Origin: Hepsetus odoe
Lineage: Eukaryota > Chordata > Actinopteri > Characiformes > Hepsetidae
Assembly: GCA_017165825.1 (NCBI GenBank)
Contig: CM029381.1
Span: 2,573,054 to 2,637,053, forward strand
Length of the DNA stretch: 64,000 nucleotides
Direction: 5' to 3'
Positions 1 to 14,200 of the stretch are shown here, piece by piece (the stretch's first letter is position 1; every line of letters starts with the position of its first letter). The position numbers and the translations under genes are program-made. Under the pieces are notes generated by a model, which ran no database searches, was not told where the DNA came from, and saw nothing but the letters and a program-made list of their open reading frames with translations.

Positions 1-694
1 GAAATATAGGAAGGCTGAAAAAATCAAATAAAATAATTCAGTTCAATTCAATAATTTAATTGAAGTTGAATCATTGTCTAAAAGTAAGCGTGCAATGCTT
101 ATTTTAAAACAAAAAATAAGGGGAAAATTGAAAATGAGCTGTATAGGTTTAGTTACCATCTTAGTTCTAAATCCTGTATCTTAAATAATATCTAAACTTT
201 ATTCTATTCTTCTCATTTATAATGTTTTGGTCATCATAAACAGCTTCCTAGAAACTGATTTTTTTCCTGATGCCCTTAACTAACTGTGGTAAGACCAATA
301 CTTAAGAAAAAATAACCTTGATTCTTCAGTCTTATGTGCTTTTAGACCAATCTCAAAGCTGGCATTCTTAAGTATAATCTTAGAAATAAAAGTAGTTTTA
401 CACAGATTAATGACTACATAAATACAACCAATATATTAAAACAAAATTCTAATCAGGCCTCAGTTCAGGCTACAACACTGAAACAACCCTGAGAAAGTTT
501 TCAGAGTCAGTGCTGTTGAGAATAAGTTTTTGTTCCTGGTACTTAAGCTCTTAATTTGAGTAGATCATGACATTCTCATTCACCACCTAAAATATTGCAG
601 TAGCATCACTGGAACTGTTTTTAAAATGGATTGATACCTAAAAGGAAGAAAGTACTTTTTTTTTAACAAGCGGAGCCTAGTTCCACTTTAACAT
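1..694. other. AT-rich intronic sequence
   Basis: No gene or recognised repeat. Presumably intron of the scarb2-like gene. The same holds for 1301-2080, 3051-3780 and 4141-4960. Confidence 0.5.
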
Positions 695-1300
695 AATAAA
701 TTATACAGGGTGTTCAACAGGGTTCAATATTAGACCTGTTAGTATTTTCCTCATATATGCTTTAATTAGGTCACCTTATTATAAAATATGGAGGCACTTA
801 TCACAGTTATGCTAATGACACATAATTAATTATGCTTAGCTTTAGAGCCAAATGATACAAAATCATTAAATACATTCACCACATCCCTGTCTAGAGTTAT
901 AAACTTCATAAATACTTCATTTCAAAACATAAATGTAGATAAAACAGAAATTCTCATGTGTGGATTTAAGAAACCTAGCACTAAAATCAAAAGATAAAAT
1001 TAGAAGTTTCTTTACCATATTCTTTAAATAACAGATTCATAAAGGCATTAAAGCAGCTTTCTTCCACTTGAGAAATATGTCAAGAGTTGGAAATTTTCTC
1101 AAACAGCAAGATGGGAAAAAAATAATTATTATTTAATAAAAAGTTATTAAAATTATTTTATTTTAGGTGACTGTAAAGCCCTGTTGAGTGGATTACCAAA
1201 AAAACAAGATCAACAGAGCGCTGTGGTTTAGAATTGATTTTAAAATTATTTTATTGTTCCTAAAGCAGGTTTTTTGGGGAATCTTCCATTAGTAGTTTTA
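695..1300 (+). mobile_element. degraded non-LTR retrotransposon (RT fragment)
   Basis: Broken frames still read GVQQGSIL, YHSYANDTQL (from YADDTQL) and KALLSGLPKK, which are the RT core and downstream blocks of fish LINEs. Many stops and frameshifts. Confidence 0.6.
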
Positions 1301-2078
1301 ACAGCTAAAACATCTTTGTTAACGTTCTCTAATGATATTATATTCAGTTTTATTTTCTCTGCTTTTTGCCTAATCTTTCATTTTCTTGACTAGTTGTTTA
1401 AAAAAAGTTAACAATTAAATGTCGCATTGTTGCAAATGTATGAAAAATGCTCCATAAAAAAAGTTTATTATCATTAAAGGAAAAGGCTAGCTAAAGTATT
1501 ATGGCCCAACAGCAAGAACATGTCCAGGATCTTCAAAAGGGGTTTGTTTCTTTTGCTTTATCACAAATTGCTGTCATCTTCAAAAGCAGGACAAAGTGGG
1601 CAACAGGACGTCCCAGCATGTTAATTTGGTCTCTGAGGAGGGGGGGGTCAGCTGGGTCAGTATGTAGAAGTTCAGGAAATTTTTGGAAAGCTTGATCTAG
1701 ACAGACTCTTGCTTTAAAAAAAACGATGGAGGATTTGGAACTTTGACTCAGTCATCCTGGGGAAACCTAATAGGAAAGGGTCAAACCTGGTGGTTAGTGC
1801 TGCATTCTTACTTAGTGTGGCATAGAGTGTTGTATTGTATCGTTGAGGTGTTGTTTTATATGTATTGTTGAAGAACAGTCCTACAGACTTCCTGAAGGAA
1901 TGAAGTTTTTGGCTCACACTTTCAGTCTGTGTTTCTGATCAGTTTCAGAGAAACTGGTGCAGATGATTTCAGATGATCAGGCCACTGATTAGTTTACTGG
2001 TGATGCTGAACACTAAGTGGTTGGAACCTCTTTATCTAGAACCTTCCATTTGCAGCCGGTTGCATTAAAACGTTTGTT

Positions 2079-2110
<32 letters not shown>

Positions 2111-2397
2111 TCTACTCATGATGCCAAAGCAAAGTCCAGTTGACAGGCATAACATAATATTTTTGAACCAACCAGGTGATTCCCTACAAAAATAAAGAAA
2201 TGAGGGACAGCTCAAGACTTTTATGCAGTGCTGTACACAATGAAATTAATTTTTATATGTACAAACTCAATAGATGTTGGGTGTAATTATGTGTGGATAT
2301 ATAAGCACAGCCTATTAAGTAAAGAAAAATTACCTGAATCATTCAATCTAAATCATTCAGTCTAAAGAGTGTATAGATATAAAGCATTATTAATGAT

Positions 2398-2398
<1 letters not shown>

Positions 2399-2475
<77 letters not shown>
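2399..2475. repeat. (GT)n(AT)n microsatellite
   Basis: Pure GT then AT repeats. A T run lies at 2082-2109. Confidence 0.95.
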
Positions 2476-2480
<5 letters not shown>

Positions 2481-2489
2481 AAATATATA

Positions 2490-3050
2490 TGGCTGAAGCA
2501 GGAAAAATGGGTGAGCAGAAAGACCTTAGCCACTTTGACTAGGGCCAAACTGTGATGACTGGACCACTGGGTCAATTTATCTCAAAATTGCAGGTTTTGT
2601 AAACTGTTCCCGGTATGCTGTGGTCCAACTGGAATTGGAAACAAGGTCATAGGCATCCAAGGCTCATGCAAAAACTAGCACTCTTGTCCCATGGTAGAGT
2701 AAGTGTAAGAGTATGATGAAGTCACAGACCAGTTAGAGTACCCATGTCGACCCCGTGGCACATGAGCATCAGGAATGAACAATAGAGGAATGGGAGGTGG
2801 CCTAGACTGACCAGTCCCCATTATGTCATGTCATGTTGACATCTTGTGTCTTGGCCTCCAGATTCCCCAAGTCTCAATCTGTGGGACATGCTGGACCAGC
2901 TAGACCTTGCAGGTCCCAACTTGCAACTTAAAGTACTCACTGGATCTTCTCCTGGTACCAGATACTATAAATTCCCTTCAGAGGTCCCGTAGAGTCCATA
3001 CCTCAATGGCAGATGGGTTTAACAGTGTGCCTGATCAGTGTATATTTACC
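2490..3050 (+). mobile_element. Tc1-like DNA transposon remnant
   Basis: Fragments match a common fish Tc1 transposase: HRHPRLM, RPVRVPM, then WPPDSPSLNLWDMLDQLD near the C-terminus and the terminal CTGATCAGTGTA at 3032. The central catalytic part is deleted and stops are frequent. Confidence 0.6.
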
Positions 3051-3779
3051 TTTATACCTCCCACTCCCCTACGGCTATGTGAGACCTTTCACCCAGTGGC
3101 CTGAGGTTTTTCGTTCCTGCCTCTTGGATGACAAGGGAGGTTATTTTCAGAGCGACCCCTGACCTAAAAAATATACCTCATCCCATCTTTGTTCAGCATG
3201 GAAAGAATCCCGTCTGCTACTCTCACATGGCTTGGAATTCTGACAGTAAATGTTTTCAGACGCTGTCACCTGCCCAGTCGGGACAGGGAGGGATTGTGTT
3301 GTCTTTGTGAAAAAGGGGAGTATCTCATTGTTGTTCTCTTTGACTTTTACTCTGATTTGTAGGACAGGAAAAAGGAACAGCTGGTCATCGTGTCCAGGTT
3401 TTACCTCATCACAGTTACTCAACCTGCTCCTTGTGTTCATGTCTGGAAAATTAATTTTCCCTGATTCTAATCAGATGAAGGAAAACAAACAAACACAGGA
3501 AAAAAGCATTGATTTAATTTGACAGTGTTTAGCTGTGGGGTGCCAAGGACCTTTGTACAGAGTTGAGTTCCCACCCTAGTCCTGGAGTCTACTACAAATA
3601 TTGAGTTTATTTGACAACAAAAAATGGTCAAAATCCAGGGATACTCCATTCTTGGACAACTAACTATGAAATTACTTGTTACTAGGGGAAATTTGTGTCC
3701 AAATGTTTTAGCTGAATACAAAAGAAAACCTGGGTAAACTAAAGGACAAAAACTCACCAACACTGTTGGGATCATGTTC

Positions 3780-4140
3780 TGTGCTAAATACTTCTTGAAG
3801 ATGTCATATGTGGCATATGGTTAATACAGCTTTCCACAATAAGATCACTGCACTCACAGTCAAACATGGTGGTGGTAGTTTGATGGTTTGGAGATGCGTT
3901 GCTTCTTCAGGGTAACTTGCCATAAGAGAGCGAAGGATGAACTAATTTCTCCACCAGAAATTACTAGTGAATCATTCAGTTGATCTGAAGGTCAATTATA
4001 AGAGCAGATCTACCTCTGGAAGTGTGAAAAGCACTAAAAGTAAGACTCTGGAGTTGCCTCGTCAAAGTTGTGCCCTGAGTCTCATTGACATGTTGTGGCA
4101 GGATTCGGTGGGACCAAATCAGTAAAAAATCTGCACCTTC
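3780..4140 (+). mobile_element. Tc1-like DNA transposon remnant
   Basis: Reads VKHGGGSLMVW, the hallmark of Tc1 transposases, followed by degraded sequence. Confidence 0.55.
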
Positions 4141-4959
4141 TACCAATAAAAAAAGAACCTTTTATGCCTTTCATTTGTCAAAAACTTTGCACCATTGAAG
4201 TCTACAAAAGATACGTTGTCATAATGAGCTTGCAAGAAACAAGGATGAGGCCATTCTTGAAGCACATATAGCCTTAAACTGTTGGATTGTTTCCTCAAAG
4301 ACCATTTGGCTGGGGATCAATCTAATCCTTTGTTACTGTAAACTCATTCATGATGATCCACTGTATGAAGACCGCAGTGATGACCCTGCTGGGATTTGTG
4401 CTCGGGGTTCGCCAAGTGGCGTAAACAGACTCCATCTGTGTAAAAGTGAATCCCTACAGAGTGGGCGTGATCGCACTGAGGAGGCAATGTGGAATTATAC
4501 ATTTGACAATGTGTAGGAGTAAATTGAACATTGGCCACTTTTTAAAACTCATTCAAGAAGGTTTCGGTCCTGGATTCTTAACCCTGCCAAGACCTTGTTA
4601 AGGATCTGAGCCCTGCTACATCACATTGACATAAGCATGCATTAAACATATCATGGAAAATGGTATATGAGTTGTGACAGATTACACAAAAATTGATTTG
4701 TATTTGTTAATACAAATGCGAATAATGACACCAACATCAGGTATTAGGCATTATAACACCTGTTACAGCATTGCTGACAGTGAAAATCACTAGCAATTAT
4801 ATTGAGACACTTTTATAAAGGACATATTCTGCTATATAGCAAGTTTTTGTTAATGGTAGCTGGACTGAGGCAGATTGGAAGTTTTGTTTTTATGACACTG
4901 ATGTAAAGCACAGCACTCTATGAACCAAAACAAACACATCTTTAGTGAAGCATAGTGCA

Positions 4960-5055
4960 GCAGTGGGCAACCATATCCAGCACCCAGGGAGCAGTGACGG
5001 GGACAGTTCTTTGCTCAGGGCAACCAACTGGTCTTCAGATCCTGGGTCTTCATCC
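4960..5055 (-). repeat. tRNA-derived SINE, partial
   Basis: The minus strand carries GGTTGCCCTGAGCAAAG and GTCCCCGTCACTGCTCCC, the conserved core of the SINE family seen throughout the window. Confidence 0.65.
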
Positions 5056-5461
5056 TTATCCTGGATTATAGGATCAGTCATAACAATGACTGGAGTGGTC
5101 TCAAGATCCTGTTGTTATAGTAAAGAAAGTCTTATGACAACATATGACATGTTTATGACATGATTATATCAGTGTTATGTTGCATGTATCATTTCAATTC
5201 AGTGTTATTCTCTGGGTCATAGATCCAACGTGATTTCCTTGAAGGGATTACAGGAAAACGAAATTGAGAAATCGCAACTCTGGGAACAAGTTCTGGTAGT
5301 GGGCCATCAGTGACTGGGAAATCTGAATTCCTTGGTTTCCCAAGAAAATTAGGAAATAGCTGTATCATATATTTTTTATTCCAGCTGGATGCAAGTGTGC
5401 TATAAAAGTTAGTCTACACACATTTTCCCAATTAATTAACATTTTAGATTTTATGGCCCAT

Positions 5462-5668
5462 TTGGCAGCAGTGTCCTAGTGGTTAGGCACTAGGCCCCAA
5501 GATGGGAAGGTTGTGGGTATCCTTGAGCAAGGTACCAGCCTCCTCACTGCTCCACGGGCGCTTTAAATATCTACCATGCTGCACGGTTTGTGGGTGAAAT
5601 GCAGAAGCTGCATTTCACTGTCTTACTGTGTGCTGTTACACGATGACAGTCACTTTCACTTCACATTT
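5462..5668 (+). repeat. tRNA-derived SINE, ending 30 bases before a scarb2-like exon
   Basis: A-box-like GTCCTAGTGGTTAGG, degraded B box, then TTGAGCAAGGTACC, CACTGCTCC..GGGCGCTTT and the tail GTCACTTTCACTTCAC. Confidence 0.75.
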
Positions 5669-5697
5669 AAATCCATGTTTTTTTTGGCTTTCCCCAG

Positions 5698-5876
5698 GTC
5701 TATCTACATGCTGTTTGAGAAAGAGGTGGAGGTGAAGGGGATCCTTGCGTACCGGTACACTCCTCCACGTGACGTGCTGGCCAGCCCAAAGAATAACCCG
5801 GAAAACGAAGGTTTTTGCCTCGATAAGAACAAATGCCTGGACGATGGAGTGCTAAATGTGGCAGTGTGTCGTAAAG
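5698..5876 (+). CDS. scarb2: scarb2-like exon (luminal cysteine region)
   Basis: The acceptor tttccccag ends at 5697 and the donor GTACAG starts at 5877. The first base completes a codon from the upstream exon, which is outside the window. It encodes SIYMLFEKEVEVKGILAYRY and then the conserved three-cysteine stretch ending VAVCRKG. The LIMP-2 sequon NVS is NVA here. Confidence 0.93.
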
Positions 5877-8187
5877 GTACAGCCCAGATCACATAACTCA
5901 TTATCAACTTCTACTGCCACTGGTACTTCTAATGGTACTGCTACTGGTACTACTATTACTGCTACTTCTACTGGCACTACTACTTCTTCTGTTTCTGGTA
6001 CTTCTCCTGCTACTGATACCTCTACTGCTACAGGTACTGCTACTTCTACTGCTGCTTCTTCTACTACAGCTACTGTACACCTACCACTACTTCTACTGAT
6101 GTTGCTGCTACTACTACCCCTTCTGGTACTACTACTAATGATGCTCCTTCTGCGACTGCTGCTAGTGCTACTACTGTTGCTATGCTGCTACCACTGCTAC
6201 TATTAGTGCTACTTCTGTTGCTACTACTGCCAGGCTTAAGCACTGTTACTGCTACTACGACTGGCACTACTACTGCTGCTGCCACTGCTGCTACTACTAG
6301 TACTGTACTTCAACTACTACTTCTACTACTGCAGCTGCCACTTCTACTACTTCAACTACAGAAACCAATGCTGTTCCTGCTGCTACTTCTACTACCCCTA
6401 ATGCTACTACAAACAACTTCTGCCACTGCTACAACAACTATTAACACTGCTTCTACCACCACCACCACCATCACCATCACTGCTAGTAGTACTGCTACTG
6501 ATATTACAGTTCAACTTCAACTATTTCTGCTACTCATACAAACAGGCCAATAACAGGCTACTATGCCTCCTAAAGCATGGACAGTACCAGACATGCTGCC
6601 AGATTATTTTTTAAGGTAATTAACAACACTGCAGTGAAACATTAACCGGCTCTCTGTGACCTTCCTGACCTTAGTTAAACGTTACACTGACAGCAATTTT
6701 TGCTACTGGGTGTGTGACCCAGGTGACTCATCAAGGTAGATTAAGTTCATCAGGAGAAAACCTCCCACCAAAAGCGGAGGGGCTGACCTTATCCTCAAAG
6801 GGCCAGTTTTTCTTCCCGGTCAACAATAGTCAGTAGTTTATTGCAACCTGTGCAAACAAACATGTAAATACAGTGTAGATCATAAGGAGTCTGTATAACT
6901 CTAACCAGCTTCAAAGTCAGTATTTGCAATGACCACCGTTATTCGTCAGCACAGGCTGAACCCTAATTTCTTTCTTGTCAAGTCATCATCTGCAATAATC
7001 TTCCAGGCTTCTTGAGCAACAATCTAAAGCTTTGGACTAAAGCTTTAATATCTTTGGACATTAGCTTTTTTTTGTTTTCTGTCAAGATGATCCCACACTC
7101 CTTCTGATCCTTCTGATTGGTCAGGTACATGGACTGTACTGAAACCAAAAACAAGGTGTCGTTCAGGACACCTGAAAGTCTATTCCTCAATAGTATGTTG
7201 ACAAAATGCATGTAAGTCTGACCTTTGGGGAAACAAAGCATGAAGAAATTAAAAGGTGTCTCAGTAGATAAACAGATCTTGCCGTAGATATGTTTAGATG
7301 TATTCTGCAGTATGAATAGCCAAAAAAAGCCACGCGTAATGTTATTGTTTCAGTTTTGATCTACATTTATATGTGGGTTAAAATTCTAAATCTAATTTCA
7401 TGTCACTTTTCTCCGCATATGGTGGAAATTTATCTTAGAATTTGCAACAAAAACGCCAACGCTTCATCATTAATTGTAGTTCATGGACATTTATTGCACT
7501 TGCTGAAAAGATTTGAACATGAAACTTATTTCTAAATATTAATGGAAAGTCTATTAGCCTTCTTAGAAGTCTTTTTGGAGACTTTTGGAAACAGTTGTTA
7601 GCACAGTTGTTAGCCACCATTAGCAAATTCATGGTGCTTAAGGTTGTCTCTGTTGACCAATCAGAGGCTTTCTTCCTCAGTATAATCTCAATAGCTATGA
7701 AGTATTAAGGAAGCTCTCTAAATAATGAACCTAATGTAATAAATATGTATAAATAATGGGCTCAGACCCCAGAGGGTTAACTGAATAGTGAGTTTCACTC
7801 CACTCCTAGCAGAAAAGCACTTCCTATATCCATAGTTGTATTCACAACAGTGTGATCCTGCTGCTGTAGGTTTCCTCCCTTTCAGTGAAGCATACTAATT
7901 CTTCTACCTAGTGGAGAATCTCCAGACTTACCAGCGTCAGAGTAATCAAGAGCATATATTTTGCTTCCTTCCTCATGCTCTACACTGTTGCTATACTAAT
8001 GGAATTGGATATGCAAGTAAATGACACTTTTTTCTGACCGTACAAATCAGTAACTTGCAATTTGATAGCCGACCAATGTCGTGGCTTATGTGAGTTTATG
8101 ACCCTGGTTCACTCAATAAAGGCTTCAGAGCTTATATCTGTGACTTGCTGATCAAGTCTCATACACACACATGCACACACGCATATG

Positions 8188-8236
<49 letters not shown>

Positions 8237-11200
8237 CATCTGTCTTGTTCTATTAGCACACAGCCTCTAAACCTCATCACCTGACATCATAGCACATTTC
8301 TAATCTCCCACCTGCTGCTGTGAGTGTGTTTCTATGCAGTCACCTTTGGTGACCTCAGTGTTTCATTGGGAATGATCTCTCAAAGCCCTTCCATTGGCTG
8401 TTTTCAGTGTGGACTGTACATTGCGGAGCAACCAATCAGGACAGAGCTCATATACATATGTCATTTACATATAAATCAGTTACATGAATTTTAAAAGGAC
8501 AGCCAGGGAGGCAAATGGTCAGGTCAAAAAGAAGTTCTTTACAGAAAACACACACCAAGGTCAAGATGTCATTAGCTGCCATGACAGCTCATGTCCATCA
8601 TCGAGTAGCAATATCAGTGTCTGGGCACTGAAAGTGAAAGTGACAACCCTTGTCATTGTGAGGTCAAAGCACAGCAGACAATGAACCACAACGAAATTGG
8701 ACCTCTGCATTTAACCCATGTACACTCAAACACCATGCAGCAGTGGGCAGCTATTGAAAGCAGTGACAGGGACGGCACCTCATCATGTGGATCATGTGGC
8801 CAACGCCCTAACCACTAGGCCACCGCTGCCCCGCTGAGGGAAGGTTATTTAGGGTTTAGTAATGTGGGAAACACTTTTCTGTAGAGTAGGGTTAATGTGG
8901 CTAATGGCACCTACATAAGCTTTCTATAACAAGTGATATTAACCTACGTAAAAATGCATTAAGGTTTATTACAGCAAGGCTCTCTTATTGCGTTTTCGGG
9001 GTGTGGTGATCAGGTCAAAAAATATTGTTTCTAACCACACTCAGAGGTCATAACCATTAAATAACATGTCATTAGCTGTCACAACAGATTATCTTTATTG
9101 TGGCGGATGCTAATATTTAACGTCATAGCATTAATTTCATCAAACATCTGACATGAGTTACCCCTGTTACTTAACATTTAATGTGATAATGTTATAATAA
9201 TGTTATATTGTCATGGCCATCCTATGACGCACTCATGGCATGGTTATGCCAGTGTTGGGTTATGTGGACAACACCTTCCTAAGGCTACATGGCTTCTACA
9301 TAAGCATTTTACAACTGATATAAACGTACATAGAGATGAATAAAGGCTTATTCCAACAAGCGTCTGTTAGCTTCACACTTTTTGGGAACAAAGCTGACCG
9401 AAATAGTTTTTTTGACAAATGATGTCTTTTGGAATAAACCTTTATGAAGGTTAATATCAGCTGTCAGGACAGGCTAATGTATATGTCAGGTTGCCGTCTG
9501 ACTCTGTGATCTACATCTTTCTTTCCTACTTAATCTTTTCTTCAGTCCCTCTCACTCCCTTATCTCCATGAGTCCTATCACACACACTTTGTTGTCAAAC
9601 ACATTTGTTGGGAAAATGGTCACCTCTGTCCTACTAACACATTGGCCCTGAGCTAGCTTGCACTTAAACTGCCTGCATGACCCCGTACGATATGGGTCCT
9701 TTATTTTAGTCCCATGACTCTTCAAGGTGAGTCACCGCTGTTATGTTAGACCAAAGACCCGCCCGGGGTGTTTCTCCTTTCTCCTTTCGCCAGCACACCC
9801 TCCGACTTTGGTTAGGACAAGGGGTCCCGGATAAGGAATAGCTGGAGACTGAGTATGAATCTTTAAGTAAAGTTGAAGCCAAGAACACTTCTGCATTTTT
9901 AAGCAAAAGTTTGTTAAAAAGAATGATTTCTTGAGTCATTTTTATCATTTTGCTTTCTTTCTTTCTTAAACTCCTGCAGTTTACAGTTTTACCATGAAAG
10001 TTTACATTTTTACCATTATTTTTTACAGTGTATTGTCACTTATCATGGTTCTACTATGATGTTTACAGTCTCACACATGATACATAACTCTCAAAATTAT
10101 TAACCACCAGAACTTAAAACAAGAATTCATCGTGGTTTGGTTGCATATTATGGTCAGAACTAGGAATGATTGGGATTTCACTGTAGATTTCACAGTTTTA
10201 CAAGCCAAAACTTGTAAACCTAGGGCTGAAACTGTAAAAGTAACCTTTCTACACAAACAGTATTAGCTGAGCAATTACATTTTGGGTTGAGGGTGAAGAT
10301 ATTTTTGGCCAAATTAATGCATTAATGAAGAAGTGGGATTGATCCACAGTGGTGTGGAGTAACACATTGTCATCCAAGGTATTACTCACTTCCCCTTTTT
10401 AAGGTCACTGACCCTCAGCGTCCCCTGCTGTAGCAAAGGAAGAGCCTTTAGATCCTCATTGTGAAACAAACAAAGAGCTTTATTTAGCATTTATTGCATT
10501 TTTGGTTCTTATGCATTTATGCATTTATGGTTAACAAGTCATCTTACGCTAAATTACAAGCAAAATTCAAGGTTATAGCTGCAGGCACAAACTTTTGTCC
10601 TTGTTCTCCAAAAATCGTGTCAAACTGTATTAGTCTGTTAGAAAACTACTACAAAACAAGTTTTGGGGCAGCAGTGGCTCAGTGGTTAGGGGGTAGCCCC
10701 AGGATAAGAAGGTCAAGGCCTTCTTATCCCTGAAGTACCCTTGAGCAAAGTATCGTCCCTGTCACTGCTCCCCGGGTGCTTTCGATAGCTGTCCCCGCTG
10801 CAAAGCATAGGTGTCATTTTGTTGTGGTTCACTGTGTATTGTGCTGTGTTTCACAATGACAAGTACAGTCACTTTCATATTGTTTCTTTTAAAAGCTTCA
10901 CCTTGGTAGTTGGTCACGGGAGGGAATGATTCACCAAAAGCGTGGGTTTGGGATATTTCTAAAGATCTTGCACAGTTTAGCAAGAATGATGATGAATTTA
11001 ATAGACAAAGGGTTAAGATCAAATAAAGAGACATGTTTATTTTAAGACCCCCAGCTTCTTGTATTCATGGTTTGTTTGTGGCAGATTTCTTACTTTTGCT
11101 TTTAATTTGTTTTTTTATATATTATATAATTTGAATATTGACAAATATGTAAATAAATGAGAACATTTAACATAAAACATTAAACATAAAACTGTAGAAA

Positions 11201-14200
11201 CATGAATGTAATGAGACATACTTGTGTCACAATAACTATTTCTAATATATTCTTCTAAGAAAAGTTTGAAAAAGGAGCTTATCATTTCTTCATTTCTTTC
11301 TTTCTTTTTTTTAATTCTAGGGAGGGCCAAAACATATGGCCTTTGGTGTATATAGAGGATAATTTTATATATATAATTTATTTTATTTATTTATTTTTTT
11401 TCCCAACTAAGGTCTTCACCGATTTTTCCTTTTTCTCATCTATCCTCCAGGTGCTCCTGTAATAGTCTCCTTCCCTCATTTCTACCTGGGCGATCAGAAG
11501 TATGTGAATGCCATTGAGGGAATCAGTCCAGTTCATGAGGAGCACCAGACCTTCCTGGACCTGAACCCTGTGAGAATTTTCACATACATTTTCAGAGAAA
11601 GAATTGCTGAGTTATTTGGTCACTTCACATAGCCTTGCTTGCACATTTTCAACACACGGTGTTTCTGAAACTGGCCACATCTGGCATTTACCTGCCATAT
11701 AGAATGGAAGTCCAGAATTAGGCCAGGTATGGTTGCTAGAAGTTGAAATTCAGTTAACTTTATGAGCTATAACATGGTTTTCTGAGAGCTGATCAAAAAG
11801 GAGAAGAGCTCCTTTCTAGAGAATTCCTGAGCACCAACTTCTGGAGCTTCATTTTTCGATACTGAAATACCATTCGATCTTGTTCTAGTATTTAATTTAG
11901 TCTATTCCATTTAATCATCTTTGATTTACACAAGAAACAACACCACAAATGTAAACGCTTGCAGAAACCTATGGTATGCCATGGCTGTAGATACACATAT
12001 GCCCGTGGTATGAACATATAAAAGTGAAAGTGACTGTTTGTTATATCCAGCGCCCAGAGAGCATTGATGGGGAAGGTACCTTGCTCATGGGTACTCTAGG
12101 GCAACCTCCTGGTCTGAGATTCAAACCCATGACTTTCCAGTCACCATGGAGGCATCATTAGTGGCCCATTAGTGCTCCCTCAAGTGGTGATTGGCACAGG
12201 AAAAGACAAACGGTGCTGCTGCCTCTGGTGGAAAATTAGTTCTTAATATAGTGAGATTTCCTTTTCCTTTAACTCATTTATGAATATCGTGTTCAGATTT
12301 AGATCTACAGACTGCTAGGTTTTATTTAAGCAAAGTATATTGTGAATATTCTCTTTTTCTTTTTTTAGTTCTTTCCAGAGTTTGGAAAAATCTGACATCT
12401 TTTGGTGTGTGTGTGTGTATGTGTGTGATGCAGACTACTGGTGTACCAGTCCGTGCCTCGAAAAGAGCCCAGATCAATATTCTGCTTGAAAGAATCACTG
12501 GATTCCCGTGAGTCTACTTCTTTCATCAGCTCTGCCATTCCTTTTCATTATAGATATAAAATCCACTAGCTCTTTGTGGGGCATTTCCAGCATGATGAAA
12601 ACAAGGTTGTAAGGGCATTTGGTAGTTCCCCCTAAAAATATTTTCACCTTTTTCTCCAACTCCAGCTTTTAGGGGGGTTTTCAACCAATCTTCTCAACTA
12701 TTAACAAGGTCTCTAAATGTTCACTGAGGTGATGCAGACTTGTGCATGTGGTTTAGGAGACAGTATGACTTACAGTGAGCTGTAAAACTGATGACCATGG
12801 TCAAATTCCAGCTCTCTTTTGTGAGCTCCAGTAAGTAAAAGGGTACCTGCAGGGGTATTTCAAGACATATTGCCCCAGAAGAGGCTTTCAACCCATACAC
12901 AACACACATTCAGTTCATACAGAAAAACAACCAATATCAAGATGTAACCTACAGTCTATATCCAGCAAGCATTCAATGGGGATTTGGATCCTGAATGGAG
13001 GATTTGATGTAACACCTGTTGGTTTCAGTGGCTTCAGTGTGAAGTTTTGTCCATTTTTTCTTGGTGATGAGAAGCTTGTGTATTGAAAAGGTTAAGAGGA
13101 TATTAAGAGCAGAAGTATATGGATGTGGGTGATTGTTGACATCTAGTGGTTAACAGTGTTAACCCTGTAGCTCCATTTTTAACCAAAAGAATCAAAAACT
13201 GGGCTGAAAATATGTCCTGAAAAATGACATTATGTAATTTAAGTATTTGCAGAAACATTTTTATGAGTAAACACTGCTTGGATACACCCCACAAAGACAG
13301 CATCAAAAAGTTGTCAAGGGGTCCTAATTTTCACACTCTGTCTGCAGTATGACCAGATCCTTGAACGGCACCATCTTTCCCATCATGTTTCTAAACGAGG
13401 TAAGCAAAAGTTCCTGAATCCAAATAGCAGTTTATTCCAAAAACACTCACGGGGAGCTCTGAAGCTACAAAGAAGGATTTACACTCGATGTAAAAAAGTC
13501 AGATGGCCAATCACAATTACATTTATGGCCTTTAGCTGATGCTTTTATCCAGAGCGACGTACAATTCCTGATTACAGGGACAGTCCCCCTGGAGCAACCT
13601 GGGGTTAAGGGTTTTGCTTAGGAACCCAGTGGGGGTCGTGCTAGAGGCAGGATTCGAATCTGCGACCAAGACTATTGGTCGCAGGTTCGCCGAGTAGGAT
13701 TGCCAAGTATAGCCGAGTATCCTACCACTACACCACCACCATCTGCTCACGCCCATCTAAAGTCGGCATAACTATTCCTTCAATTAATTCACATGAAAAT
13801 ACCAGTCCCCAAATTGTTCAAAAACCTTTGAAGGACAGTTTTCCACAATGTGTAGGCACTGGAACTGAGTGGCTCCAAGCAAGGAGAACAGCCCGTTATT
13901 CCACCCCCACCAAACTAAAGCTTAATGCAGGTAGATAACATTTTGTTGGCATCCGACAAAACATTCACAATGCCGAGTGATGAGATATATCACTCAAGAG
14001 AGATTCCTAGTCCCTTTCTGTGAGTTTCTGAGGCCCACTGCTGAGCTGTTGTTGATCATAAACTTCACAATAGTAGCACTTAAGGTTGTCCAGGGCAGCC
14101 CTATCTGGGCACAAAATTTGACACACTGACTTGTTAGAAAGGTGGCAGTGGGGGAAAAGCATTATCCACCAGGCAAAGATAAGATTAGGCCCGTACTTCC

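Larger units (their letters stand above)
6551..11450. other. scarb2-like intron
   Basis: Apart from the SINEs and the CA run listed, mostly unique AT-rich sequence. 9690-9930 looks composite (GC-rich block GACCCGCCCGGGGTG) but is not assignable. Confidence 0.5.

Noticed and set aside
1501..1695. Small ORF MAQQQEHVQDLQ...
   Set aside because: No family, no splice context, AT-rich repeat-derived surroundings.
1..5697. An upstream scarb2-like exon (the block before the first exon seen)
   Set aside because: I looked for the conserved segment ending in FPSDFCR-like sequence and found none; it must lie before the window.
5856..6553. Leu/Thr-rich ORFs on both strands
   Set aside because: They are the decayed trinucleotide satellite; all frames are open because the units contain no stop.
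9690..9930. Possible solo LTR or retroviral piece
   Set aside because: GC-rich block and CT stretches are suggestive, but I see no TG...CA ends or target duplication.
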